Positions 34,526 through 45,677 of a stretch of 64,000 nucleotides of DNA are shown one piece after another. The first letter of the stretch is position 1. Each line of letters begins with the position of its first letter. The notes beneath the pieces were generated by a model. It saw only the letters and a list, made by a program, of their open reading frames with translations. It did no database searches and was not told the origin of the DNA. Origin of the DNA: Mixophyes australis (taxonomy: Eukaryota; Chordata; Amphibia; Anura; Limnodynastidae). The stretch is taken from assembly GCA_036250195.1 (NCBI GenBank), contig JAVHZZ010000004.1, positions 147,078,729 through 147,142,728 of the forward strand, read 5' to 3'. A program made the translations under genes and the position numbers.

Positions 34526-36309
34526 TTGATAAATCATAATGATAGAATGAAGGTATAAAATACAATGTTAATACATCTAGTTATATTTAAATAAAGCTAT
34601 ATAGGTATACATTTTTATTTTTTACCTTCATGCAAAAGGCCTTACTTCCGTATCAGTATTAAGATCTATAAAATGTAAAAACTGTCATTTCTCAATCATG
34701 ACTTCTTGAGAAGACAGGTATTTGCACACCCTTGATTTTGAGTACATTACTTGTTGTCAGACTTTGATATATCTATAATTGTTACCTTTAATAAAATTTT
34801 ATAAGGATAGAAGTACATTTATTTTACAAAGTTTTCACAGACTGTAGTAAATAGGTTGTAAACAAAGGAACATAGTGCAAAGGCTCTCACCTTTTTATCC
34901 TTAGGGCTTTGTACCCAATGGCATTTAAGCCATGTCTTCCACTAATGTGTTTAGCGCTAGTACAACGCATGTAAATGGATCTAAAAATAGAATCCATTGC
35001 TTTCTATGCACCATTAGTGTTTTACCAGCATTCGGAAAGCATTTTCTGACCACATCTTTTTCCTTTTTACCCCAAAGTAAATACATCGGAGAAGCCTACA
35101 GTTACATCCAATTACCTCATAGTACAAGTAAAAAGTTAGTTTTGAGCAAATGTGTTTACTTGTCTGTCTAACATATATGTATAGCACTCATAATTTGATT
35201 TTGATGATTGACCTGTAAAATGGTGAAGTATTAACTTTTGGGAACTTACAGGCTCAATACACATGATGGAAAGTATACAGGTGCTTCAAAGTCCTGCTTA
35301 CCATCATTTTAGGACCACCACCTCCTAAAATACTGCTCATTCAAGTATTATTTACGACATAAATCAGGTGACATTGGGGCATTCTTTAATGTCTCACATT
35401 TGTGTATTTGAATATTTTTAATACATAGGTAGTTGTGCAGATATGAATGAACCTAGTTGTTACAAAAGCCATCCCATTTAAAGCATAGGATGACCCCAAA
35501 TTGCCAGAACCTAAAGAGCACCAGTAAAATAAACAATTATGTTATGTTGTCACCTATCATAAAAATGTGTCGTCTCCACCTTGCTAATACCTTCCCCCAC
35601 AAAATGAAACTTGGGTGCAATTTAAAGATTATGAATGTATCCAACCCAGACTATGTTACTATCATTAGATGCAAATATTATGACCCTCATAGACGATGCT
35701 CTCTTGATGCACAAGTCCATATGCTTTATATAAAATCGTGTGCATTTGTGTATGTGCATTATTGTGTTATCTATTTGTTCCACTTTATTCCCTGCCCTCC
35801 TATCATTCATTTTGTACCTTTTTTTGCATCCCTGCATGTTTGATCGCTTTTGAAAAGACACTAGTTATGTTTATTAAACCCCTAAAAATGGATGTTTTAT
35901 ATTTGTAATCTTAATTACACGACTCAACCTTATAGGTATTAAACATTCCATAATGCTGCATTAAATAGAGAATCGAATTTCCTGGGACATGGGAGCACTT
36001 CAGCTGTGAATGGGCTATACATAGTCATTTCACAGTTGAAGCACTTTCTGTCTGAATATCTTTAGAATGCCATAGCTTGCTTGATGGAAAACTGTGGTGA
36101 TCTTAAACATTGTGTATCATGGCTCTCAAATATTGGAGAGAAAAACATATTTTTTCCATGCTAGAACTCTTTTCATGAAGCCAATGGTAAGTGAGAGCCT
36201 TGTGCTTTGCCAATGGAAATTTTGGGACTTCACTGTATAAAAAAAAAAATCTACTAGTGGTTCAGTAGAGATTTCAGTGAACAATTGTGAAACAATGTAA
36301 TGCAGATAG
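34524..36309. other. unclassified stretch
   Basis: Mostly AT-rich. The frames at 34932-35171 and 35457-35843 have no domains that I recognise. Confidence 0.35.
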
Positions 36310-36844
36310 GAAAAATGTAGAAATGAGCGGGCTCGGATATCTGAAATCCGAGCCCACCCGAACGTTGCCAGATCCGGGTATTCCCGCAAATTGCAAAACT
36401 GAAACCGAGGCTCTGAGTCATAATCCCGCTGTCGGATCTCGCGATACTCGTATTCTATAAATTCCCCGCTAGCCGCCGCCATCTTCACTCGGGCATTGAT
36501 CAGGGTAGAGGGAGATTGTGTTAGGTGGTCCTCTGTCCTGCTATATCTCGAGCTGTGCTGTGCTGTGCTGTGCTGTTCAGTTCTGTGCTGTGCCGTGCTG
36601 TGTTCTGCTCAGTCCAGTGGTGCTGTGTCCTGTGCTCTGTCCTTCTGAGTTCAGTGGTGCTGCTGGGTACTGTGCTGTGTTCTGTTCAGTCCAGTGGTGC
36701 TGTGTCCTGTGCTCTGTCCTTCTAAGGGCATTGTTATTTCCCCATTATTCCCAAGTTATAAAAATTTTTAAAAAAAGTTATAAAAAAAAAAAAAAAAAAA
36801 TAATTATAAAAAAAGAAATTAAAAAAAAATATCCAAAAACAATC

Positions 36845-37160
36845 CTGCAGTATAAGTCCATTGGTACTGCAATATTACAAAGTTCACTGATTCTGCAGTA
36901 TAAGTCCATTGGTACTGCTATATTACAAAGTTCACTGATTCAGCAGTATAAGTCCAGTGGTACTGCTATATTACAAAGTTCACTGATTCTACAGTATAAG
37001 TCCAGTGGTACTGCAATATTACAAAGTTCACTGATTCTGCAGTATAAGTCTATTGGTACTGCTATATTACAAAGTTCACTGATTCAGCAGTATAAGTCCA
37101 GTGGTACTGCAATATTACAAAGTTCACTGATTCAGCAGTACAAGTCCAGTGGTACTCTCC
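36845..37160 (+). repeat. 48-bp tandem array inside hAT-like copy 2
   Basis: About seven units of TATAAGTCCATTGGTACTGC plus AATATTACAAAGTTCACTGATTC. The repeating LQYKSIGTAILQSSLI peptide on the plus strand is an artefact of a period divisible by three. Confidence 0.9.
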
Positions 37161-37186
37161 TGTGCCGCATATAATTTTTAAAGGCT

Positions 37187-37516
37187 TTGCCGAGTGTGTG
37201 TGGAAATCATTTGGAGGATAAAGTAGGGAAAGATCAAGACCCACTTCCTCCTAATGCTGAAGCTGCTGCCACTAGTCATGACATAGACGATGAAATGCCA
37301 TCAACGTCGTCTGGCAAGCCCGATGCCCAATCTCCTAGTACAGGGCATGTAAAATCCAAAAAGCCCAAGTTCTCAAAAAGTAGCAAAAAGAGAAACTTAA
37401 AATCATCTGAGGAGAAACGTAAAGTTGGCAATATGCCATTTACGACACATAGTGGCAAGGAACGGCTTAGGCCCTGGCCCGTGTTCGTGACTAGTGGTCC
37501 AGTTTATAAGTTATAA
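37187..37516 (+). pseudogene. short ORF remnant inside hAT-like copy 2
   Basis: A 109-residue frame, acidic then lysine-rich (DDEMPSTSSGKPDAQSPSTG, then KSKKPKFSKSSKKRNLKS). It looks like a linker or N-terminal segment of a larger element protein, not a chance frame, because composition and codon pattern are regular. I cannot name the protein. No catalytic domain follows. Copy 1 lacks it. Confidence 0.4.
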
Positions 37517-38385
37517 ACACTACACTTGAAAGCTTGAGCCTTTAAATGAAAAAGTCACTCTTCATTGCACGAATATTTGCAACAGGGACAATTTTTTGGT
37601 TAACAAAGTCAACAAATAACACTTCGACGCTGTCTGTCTTTCACATACTTGATGGGATCTCAATGATGAATGCTCTGTACCATGGTCGTCTAAAACAAGA
37701 GTTATTGACATGCTATAACTACTGTAGTTTTTATAAATTATAAACACTACACTTGAAAGTTGGAGGAGGTATTGTGACCCCGGTACCAAATTGGGTACCG
37801 GGGCCACTCCACTATGCAGTCCAGATAGAGGCGTATCAGATATTAAACAATGTTGACTGTTGCTGCCAAATCATAAATTAATGAAAATGACCTGTCATCG
37901 TCAAAAACAAGAGGTATTGACACGCTCGAACTACACCCTGTATATGCTGCAGAGGATGTAGGAGCAGGCAGCTGTGCAGTGGAATTCAGACCATTTGAAG
38001 GCGGAGGTATTGTGGCCCCGGTACCAAATTGTGTACCGGGACCACTGCACTATGCAGTCCAGAAAGCTACCTCGGTGAAACGTTTTGGACTAAAAACAGT
38101 ATTGTGAGGTGTGAGGTGTTCAGAATAGACTGGGAATTAGTGGAAATGATTGTTATTGAATGTTATTGAGGTTAATAATAGCGTAGGAGTGAAAATAAAC
38201 CAAAAAACTTGATTTTAACACTTTTTATGTTTTTTTCAAAATAAATCCGAATCCAAAACCTTAAATCCGGACCAAAACCTTTCGTCAGGTGTTTTGCGAA
38301 ACAAATCCAAACCCAAAACCTCAAGCAAATCCGAATCCAAAACACGAGACACCAAAAGTGGCTGGTGCACATCCCTAGAAAAATG

Positions 38386-39734
38386 CACACTGCCAATTTG
38401 AACAAAGCTAAGTACATGTTTCTTAACTTATTTGTAGCTAAATTGTTCAAGAGTGATCATACACTGTGGACTTGATCAGAGTGAGATGACGCCTGTTTGC
38501 TTAGTGTATCTTTGTTTTTGTTTTTTACAGTTCACATATTCAGAAAGTGAACATACGCAAGTTCAGCTGTTCAGACCTGCAATTTTTTGCCACTTATTCC
38601 CCTTATGCCAAGCGACAGGGGAACAAAGGGTTGTTTTAACATAGGTAATGTACAATAAGTACGTGTCCAAGCAATTGCGTACAAATTCAGACTGGAACAC
38701 AGTGACAGATATGGCTGAAAAAGGGGTTTTATTTGTGGGTGATCATGAGTAGGTGTAATTAGCGGTTGATAACGACAAACACCAGAACTAGTGAACCTCT
38801 TGTAAATAGAGGTTTGCAAATTATGCACAGGTGTTTATTGAGACTTTAGTAATTGCTCGGCCATAAATTAGTATTTGCTGAGCAAGAGTAGCAAAGATAA
38901 AAAAAATGGAAGTTGTTCAAGCTGTATTAGCAAGGTTATTCAAGGTAAATGATGCTTCCTAGCAATTGCATTCTTCTTCATATAAAATTAAAGGTTTTTG
39001 TAAGTTGGACATAAGTGTCTGAGGGGTATGTCTATTGTCATGCGGTCGCTTGGTGACTTGGCAACACTAGGACCGAGTGGAGACACACCAGGAATGGTTG
39101 CTTAGCAACATAAGACTGGTATGAGCTGAACAGAAATGTGTGGGGAGGTAGCCCCTTGCAATCTGGGGAGCGGTTCCATGGCCTGCAGCCATGAGGGATC
39201 AAATTCATCATGACTGAGAATATATGAGTGAAATAGGACTGATTTAAGTGAAAAATTAGCTCTGAATTCAGCTTTATGAGAGGGGAGCTCAGCCAGGGGA
39301 AATATACAGCACTACCTCAGAATATAACAGTATGACTGAGAGACACAGCATCTGAGTGAGTGAACCCAGCGACATTCTGCTTGAGCAGAGAGGCAGTATT
39401 GAAGGGACTGAGAGAAAACTAGCATGTCAGAGGCTAAACATTTGTCACCCCCACAGAGGAAGTATGAGTAGGGCTCACAGAGCACCAGAGACAGTACCAG
39501 AGCTGAGTGAGTAATGTTACCCCTACAGAGGTGGAGTAAGTGAAGGATGCATTCAGGCACCACTTTAAATGTGACTGTCCAATTATCATAACCATGTCAC
39601 CCTTTAAGTACTGAGCAGTTTGAATTAAGAAAAGTATATTATAAAAATGAAAGCTGTAAATCACCTAAGAAAGGTTCAGGAGGGTAGGCGGCATATGTAT
39701 ATATTTATTTCATTACCTGCGACACAAGTATGGT
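38386..39734. other. unclassified stretch
   Basis: It contains a patch with GGTTGCTTAGCAACATAAGAC near 39100 that recalls LTR promoter regions, and GAGTGAG-rich sequence to 39560. No ends were found. Confidence 0.3.
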
Positions 39735-39737
39735 GCT

Positions 39738-39848
39738 GATCATCATCATTAGCTATTTATATAGCGCTACTAATTTCGCAGCACCGTACAGATACCTCAC
39801 TCACAGCAGTCCCATTGCCCCATTGGAGCTTACAGTCTAAATTCTCTA

Positions 39849-39891
<43 letters not shown>

Positions 39892-40020
39892 GAGACTAGG
39901 GTAATTTAATAGCAGCCAATTAATCTATTAGTATGTTTTTGGAGAGTTGGAGGAAACTGGGACACCCAGAGGAAACCCACGCAAACAAGGGGAGAACATA
40001 CAAAGTCGAAACAGATAAGA
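39738..40020 (-). mobile_element. SINE/L2 3' body, minus strand, with (AC)n
   Basis: ATCATCATCATTAGCTATTTATATAGCGCTAC is the reverse of the GGCGCTATATAAATA tail. It is followed by CATTGGAGCTTACAGTCTAAAT, an (AC)n run at 39849-39886, and GGAGGAAACTGGGACACCCAGAGGAAACCCACGCAAAC, the classic body of vertebrate SINEs with L2-related tails. The tRNA head is missing. Confidence 0.75.
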
Positions 40021-40024
40021 ACAT

Positions 40025-40250
40025 GGGGCCTGATTCATTAGTGATCTTATCTTGTGCGTAAGTTGCGATGAGTATTTTAAGAACAAACGGGGAGGTAAGA
40101 AATTCGCAATTCAACAAGGGACGAAAGTTCAAAGACACGCCCATCTGAAGTCTTTTAAGTGATGGAAAATAAGATGCAACGGATCTTAAGCAGTGAGTCC
40201 ATCTTAAGATCCTCATCTTAAGATCCGCTTCTTATTTAAAGATAAAGAGG
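40025..40250 (+). mobile_element. GGGCCTGATTCATTA-type repeat, short copy
   Basis: Starts GGGGCCTGATTCATTAGTGATCTTATCTT and holds inverted TCTTAAGATCC / GGATCTTAAG stretches near 40190-40230. It is related at the end to 28915 and, inverted, to the end at 56110-56128. Confidence 0.45.
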
Positions 40251-40624
40251 GTATTACGTAACGGCCAATGTGGGGGTGCGAAGAATTAGTTTGCAAATGT
40301 TAACACACAATCAGAGTGTAGTATGCAGGACAGTTGTAAGCTATTAATTCATTTTAACTTACATGTTTATAGAACCTGGGACAACTGACTTTGAAGTGTT
40401 TTAATGAGCTAATAAATCAACACACCCTTATTCACCTACATGAAAGATTGTCTGATTTGAACTAAGAAAGAATGTGGATGCAAATTCATCGTATAATAAA
40501 TCACTAGCATAAAAAAACATGCATATTAAAATGAGTGTATTTTAAAAATATATTATATCATGAACGTTAAAAAATAGATACATAGTAGAGTACTTACAAC
40601 CTCCACAAAGATAAAAAAAAAAAG

Positions 40625-40697
40625 GTCCTGAGTCAGGAATCAAACTAGTGACTCCATTGTTGGAAGGTGGCTTGCCTAACCACTAAGGTAATGTTGA
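40625..40697 (-). mobile_element. tRNA-type SINE head, minus strand
   Basis: In reverse it reads TTAGTGGTTAGGCAAGCCACC (A-box region) and then GTCACTAGTTTGATTCCTGAC (B-box region). There is no body or tail. Confidence 0.5.
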
Positions 40698-40849
40698 GTT
40701 GAAACAATGAATACATTTTATAGACTAGAGCGTGAAGCACAACAATACAGCATGTGTGCAACAGATGTAAGAGCTATATAATAGTGTCTCTAGAAAAAAC
40801 ACAACACAGCCACTCTTCCTTATTGCCCCAAAATAGATTTCAGTTAAGA

Positions 40850-40930
40850 TCTGCATGGGCAACTTAGTGGTAAGCACTTTTGTCTCACAACACTGGCGTC
40901 ATGAGTTCGAAGACCAAGCATGGCCGTAGC
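40850..40930 (+). mobile_element. tRNA-type SINE head
   Basis: GGCAACTTAGTGGTAAGCAC, then GGCGTCATGAGTTCGAAGACC, the A-box and B-box of a tRNA-derived SINE. Isolated fragment. Confidence 0.5.
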
Positions 40931-41261
40931 ATCTGTGTGCAGCTTGTGGCCCTTATTGATTAATGAAAGGAACACAAGAGGAACTTTGCCCAAACCAGCT
41001 TATATTTGTTTTTGCAAGGGCTAGTATTAGGATAGTATTAAGATAATAAGGAAAGTAATGGTTTGTTTTCATGTAACACATGAACACTTGATAGCTTGAT
41101 TTTTACTCTGTCGTTCAAACCTCATCTACTACATACTCTACCACGATGATAAATCTGTCCTTATATTTTAGATGTATCCCCCCCTCAAATGCAACTTGGT
41201 TAAGGCAAGGTGCATTTTTTACTTTCAAAAAGGATTCTGGCCCACAGGTCACATTTACATT

Positions 41262-41939
41262 ATTATGTACCTCTCCATCACTGTCGACAACACCTCTATC
41301 TCCTCTGTCCCCCAACTTCGCTGCCTTGGTGTCATCCTCGACTCCTCTCTCTCCTTTGGCCCCCACATCCTCTCTCTTGCTAAATCCTGCCGCCTCCAGC
41401 TGCGTAACATCGCTCGCATCCGGCCCTTCCTCTCCCAAGATGCCACCAAATGCCTTATCCACTCTCTGATCATCTCCCACCTGGACTACTGCAACCTCCT
41501 CCTCACTGGTCTCCCCCACTCTCATCTCGCTCCCCTTTGATCTGTTCTTAACGCTGCCGCTAGACTTATTTTCCTTTCTCGCCGCTCCTCTTCTGTCTCC
41601 CCCCTCTACCTAGCCCTTCACTGGCTCCCATTCCCCTTCAGAATCCTCTTTATGCTCCTCACACTCACCTACAAGACCCTCGCCAACTCCACTGTGCCCT
41701 ACATCTCCACCCTCCTCTCTATTCATGCTCCATCCCGCCCTCTCCGTTCTGCCCCTGACCGTCGCCTCTCTTCCCCCCTTATAACCTCCTCCCATGCGCG
41801 TATCCAAGACTTCGCCCGCGCTGCCCCCCTCCACTGGAACAAGATCCCTCCCTCCATCAGAACTTCCCCTAATCTGTCCAGTTTCAAACGGGCCCTAAAA
41901 ACTCACCTTTTTCTTAAAGCCTTTCTGTCTCCCACTTAA
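41262..41939 (+). pseudogene. L2/CR1-type ORF2 C-terminal region
   Basis: Frame starting near LRCLGVILDSSLSFGPH with SHLDYCNLLLTGLPHSHLAPL, an in-frame TGA at 41537 (probably from a Gln or Arg codon), then LNAAARLIF, YLALHWLPF, APLHWNKIPPSIR and FKRALKTHLF. The end is a normal TAA at 41937. These are the same landmarks as in the L2 fragment at 16198-16658, but the sequence is much more C-rich and less diverged in codon use. The catalytic part of the RT is lacking. Confidence 0.8.
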
Positions 41940-42380
41940 CTTCTTACCTTATCTTCTGCCTCCGTTCCCCTACTCTACCTCTCTCCCCTGCGTCTCTCTG
42001 TCTGTCCACCCCTCCCCTTAGATTGTACGCTCCTCTGAGCAGGGCCATCTCTCCTCCTGTTTCCACCACTTCTAACTCTGCTCTCCAGCTACTTAGCCCT
42101 CCTGTTCGAGGGTCCTCTACCCCACATCCACTCTCGCTCCCTCCTCCCCCCTGGGGGTCTCCCTGTCTTCCACGCCCTCCTTCTTGGGCCCCGTCGTTTG
42201 CAGATCCTCCCTACTCCTTCCCCGCCTTCTCTAGCTGTGCATTGAGCTTATTGAGTTACTCTGCTTACTGTTTACTGTACTGTGCTGTCTCCCATTGTAT
42301 TGTAATTTGTTTGTCCCTGTACGGCGCTACGGACACCTTGTGGCGCCTTATAAATAAAAATTAATAATAATAATAATAAT
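41262..42380 (+). mobile_element. L2/CR1-type LINE, 5'-truncated, (AAT)n tail
   Basis: The 3' end of the ORF followed by a CT-rich 3' UTR with TTGTACGCTCCTCTGAGCAGG, then CCTTATAAATAAAAATTAATAATAAT. Sequence resembling ATTATGTAC before it (near 41257-41266) and ATTATGTGC after the tail (42379 on) may be a target duplication. The same family is inserted inverted in the gypsy LTR at 46402-47009. The flanking GGGCCTGATTCATTA-type repeat appears to be split by this insertion. Confidence 0.8.
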
Positions 42381-42725
42381 TATGTGCATGCTAACATCTA
42401 TTACTATGAATGGCCTAAGATTAAGAGGGGGGGGGTTGATTTGGAGGGGGCAGGCTCCTTGGAGTCCAAAGCAACAGTGTCTTGAAACTTTGTTTTACTT
42501 TGTTTGTCTACGGCTTGTAAGTTATTTTATGTACTCCGCTTTACAAAAAATCAATGCAGACCACAGTGGAGTAGCACGATAGTTTAGTTGTTCGTACTAC
42601 TGCCTTACCTCATTGGGGTCATGAGTTCAATTCCCAACCATGCCCTTATCTGTGTTGAGATTGTATGTTCTCTTCAATGTTTGCGTGGCTTTACTCTGAC
42701 ATTATAAGTTGATGTATGCTATGTT
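42380..42725 (+). repeat. SINE-containing unit, first of two
   Basis: It starts TTACTATGAATGGCCTAAGATTAAGAGGGGGGG and ends in a tRNA-type head: GTAGCACGATAGTTTAGTTG (A region) and GGGGTCATGAGTTCAATTCCC (B region, 42613-42640). A homologous unit follows at 42858, about 470 bp on. Confidence 0.6.
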
Positions 42726-42857
42726 TGTTTTAATCTGATCTTTAACATTTACCTCCCCCTTCAATGCAAGATGGTTTTGGGAAGGTGTTAATTTGGTTTG
42801 GCATTTGCCATATACCTTCATTAATGATTCAGGCCCCCAGGGCACCTTATGTGTATG

Positions 42858-43320
42858 ATATTACTACGAATGGCCTAACTTTAGGAGGGGGGGACGTTGT
42901 TGGTTGAGGGCACAGGTTGTTTTTTTTTGTTTTTTGTAAAATGCAATTAGCAACTGGAAACCTTTTTTTCTCATCATCTCCTGCTTGTATGCTCTGTCCC
43001 CATCTTCTAAAGAAAACCACTGCAGCCAACACTGGGTCTGCATGGTGGCTTACTGTGTGGTACCTATTCCCTCCAGTGCTGATGTCATAAGTTTGATTCC
43101 TGCCGATTGCCTTATCTGTGTGGAGTTCGTGTTTTCCCCATGTTAATGTGGCTTTACTTGCAAAATCCAAACACCTACTAGTAGTTTCATTTGCTACTAA
43201 CAAATTGATCCCGATCTTTATGTGTTGTGGCTTTTACATTATAATCTCTGTTGGGACAGATTGCCTTCTCAGTACAGCAAGTGAAAATTAGTGGTGCTAT
43301 ATAAATGTGGAAATGATGAT
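42858..43320 (+). mobile_element. second unit with a full-length SINE
   Basis: It starts TTACTACGAATGGCCTAACTTTAGGAGG. The SINE proper runs from about 43030: ATGGTGGCTTACTGTGTGG (A region), GTCATAAGTTTGATTCC (B region), a body with CTTATCTGTGTGGAGTTCG, and the tail TTAGTGGTGCTATATAAATG with GATGAT to about 43315. Head, body and L2-like tail are all present. Confidence 0.65.
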
Positions 43321-43754
43321 ATAGTAGTAATGAAATATCAATTAAACTGTTAATAATATTTTATTGAAATCTCCATTCTTTATTGTCCTAATACCCACAT
43401 GTTGTGCAATTGTAATATATTAATAAAGACACACACACACACCAATATTTCTGTTTGATGAGATAATATCGAAGCAAAGATTTGCACAACAAAAAACATA
43501 TGTACAAATAAAAAAAGTTAACCATAAATGTCATCCAATATTTAGTTTTTTTCTTCAATTAATGTTTTATATTTGTTAATTTTTTTAGTATATTTTTTTT
43601 ATTTTTGCTGAAATTTCCACTAACTATGGGGGGTCTCAAGGCCAAATTGTAGTGTATTCAGGAGCTATAAAAGAAAAAATTAAATCCATACCTACCTAAG
43701 TTTGAAAACAGATAGGAGTTACATAGACGTGTACTGTTACATAACTTTCAAATT

Positions 43755-44608
43755 CAGACATAGGTCCTCTGCACTCACCATGTACAGACTGGGGTGCAAG
43801 AGGGGGTTGCCCACATTGTATAGACAAGAAAACAGGGATATTCTGCACTCTCCAAACACATAATCAATGCTATATCAAGTACTATTCTATATTAAAAACA
43901 GGGAATGTTAGTTCCACATATTGCAATATATGTTTAAGCTGACCAACTCACGCCAAAGTCTTCCCATTCTGGTCAGTCCTAACATGATCAAATGCTATGC
44001 TATTTTATCTGGGCTTAAGGCTTACCTGCACACAGCTTTTAAAGGCAAGTCTTTCCCTAGCACTAGCAGCCATGGGAGACCTGGGACTCACCTGACACAA
44101 GTTGGAATTAATTAATGTAAAGAATGGGGTGCAAGAGTCATGGGACTTACATTGTATAAACAAAAACAGACATAGGTCCTCTGCACTCACCATGTACAGA
44201 CTGGGGTGCAAGAGGGGGTTGCCCACATTGTATAGACAAGAAAACAGGGATATTCTGCACTCTCCAAACACATAATCAATGCTATATCAAGTACTGTTCT
44301 ATATTAAAAACAGGGAATGTTAGTTCCACATATTGCAATATATGTTTAAGCTGACCAACTCACGCCAAAGTCTTCCCATTCTGGTCAGTCCTAACATGAT
44401 CAAATGCTATGCTATTTTATCTGGGCTTAAGGCTTACCTGCACACAGCTTTTAAAGGCAAGTCTTTCCCTAGCACTAGCAGCCATGGGAGACCTGGGACT
44501 CACCTGACACAAGTTGGAATTAATTAATGTAAAGAATGGGGTGCAAGAGTCATGGGACTTACATTGTATAAACAAAAACAGACATAGGTCCTCTGCACTC
44601 ACCACTTT
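43755..44608 (+). mobile_element. 412-bp unit in tandem (2 copies plus 26-base third) with 15-bp target duplication
   Basis: CAGACATAGGTCCTCTGCACTCACCA occurs at 43755, 44167 and 44579, exactly 412 bp apart. The two full units differ by eye at one base only. After the third start the match ends at 44604 and CTTT follows. CATAACTTTCAAATT flanks the block on both sides (43740-43754 and 44609-44623), 15 of 15. Each unit also has a weaker internal duplication of GGGGTGCAAGAG...CATTGTATA...CTGCACTC (43792 on and 44127 on). No poly-A, tRNA head or transposase is visible. Identity unknown. Confidence 0.8.
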
Positions 44609-45003
44609 CATAACTTTCAAATTACAGCAATGTCTAATGGGTTGCAAAATACATTTGGAGAAAGAGGCCTAGGGCCTTTTGGTGGCAGATTTATATAAGT
44701 ACTCATTTCTGTTGTGCCCAGGGAAAGGGGAGGGGTTGAGAGTGTATTTTACAAAAGTACTTTGTAGGGCCATCATGATGGAAACATGTGACATTTATAA
44801 GAATGTCCACTTAAATTGACCATGTGTGAAATTAAGGATTTATTACCAGTACAATGGACGTCTAAATGGGATAAAATTATGCAAAGCATTTAATGTAAAT
44901 ACTTACTATCTACCATTGCCTCTAGATCTTGCCTGACCTTCAGCACCTCCTCTTCCACCACCGCCTTCACCTCCTACTGCTCTTTCTCATCCTGGGGCTG
45001 GCA

Positions 45004-45198
45004 CTAGCATAGGTCACTCCAACAACACTGCAGCTGAACGACCGAGAGGCGGCAGTTAAACTGCTGCCAGATGCATCTGCGGACCCTTTGGTAGGCCCGC
45101 AGCATGAGTTCATTAAAGATGTACCGACCGGCGGGCATGCTGTCCATGCCCTCGGTCAGCACCCTGAGCTCCCGTCTAGCAAATGTGGTGGACCTCAT
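45004..45198 (-). pseudogene. Myb/SANT-like ORF (Harbinger-associated type), copy 1
   Basis: A 64-residue frame starting MRSTTFARRELRVLTEG and containing YQRVRRCIWQQFNCRLSVVQL followed by WSDL. The pattern of an F..xEL.VL start and an R/Q-W-xDL end is typical of the trihelix-like Myb/SANT proteins encoded by Harbinger elements. The transposase of such an element is not seen nearby. The repeat that contains it extends to about 45660 and has a second copy at 51960-52610. It could also be a host-derived domain fragment. Confidence 0.4.
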
Positions 45199-45677
45199 CT
45201 TTTCATTCTCTCACTCACGTCACTCGCGGATCTTTTCTAGACCTTTGTATAAAATGTCTGCCTGTCATTCAAGCATCGCATCCTAGCAAATTGTGTGTGT
45301 GTGAGGGGTGGAGACGAAGCGATGAGCCGTGTACTCTGGACTTAGCAATTAGGATTAGACATATACACCTGGACTTGCAAAAAGTGTATTTTAAGGCAGC
45401 TGTGCTCTTCCTTCAGTCCTGCTATTTTCGAATGATTTGCTGCAGAGACATTTGTCGGTTTTGGACTTCTAAGACATTTTTGGAGTGACTTCTACAAATG
45501 TCTCAATAGATATGACATAGTTGGTTAGTAATAGGATCATAACTTGTTCTACAGAAAGCAATGCTAGTGTATTTGTAAACTTACATGAGTCTTGTTTTGC
45601 TCTATATGCAGGTGATAAGTGTCACATTCATAGCAACACTCTGCTAATAGGTTTCCACCACAAAACCCAGGAGTTAA

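Larger units (their letters stand above)
36318..38377 (+). mobile_element. hAT-like element, family A copy 2 (2.06 kb)
   Basis: A perfect 8-bp duplication GAAAAATG (36310-36317 and 38378-38385) flanks TAGAAATGAGCGGGC at the left and GGTGCACATCCCTA at the right. It shares with copy 1 (9996-11131) both ends, the GGATCTCGCGATACTCG block, a CTGTG-rich array, the TACTGCAATATTA array and the GTGAGGTGTGAGGTGTTCAGAATAGACTG block. It has an extra middle part of about 0.9 kb that includes the frame at 37187-37516. Confidence 0.9.

Noticed and set aside
34341..34565. IYIYIY peptide
   Set aside because: Translation of the (TA)n microsatellite.
36518..37174. 218-residue open frame with repeating LQYKS...GTAILQSSLI peptide
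   Set aside because: It reads through the CTGTG array, a poly-A stretch and the 48-bp tandem array of a hAT-like element. The period is divisible by three, which keeps a frame open by chance.
41115..41834. minus-strand frames opposite the LINE (EEEVAVVQVGDD and similar)
   Set aside because: Antisense of the C-rich LINE ORF; the plus-strand reading has the family motifs.
43755..44608. hammerhead ribozyme in the 412-bp unit
   Set aside because: I looked for CTGANGA with a following GAAA on both strands and found none. It is only an analogy with retrozymes.
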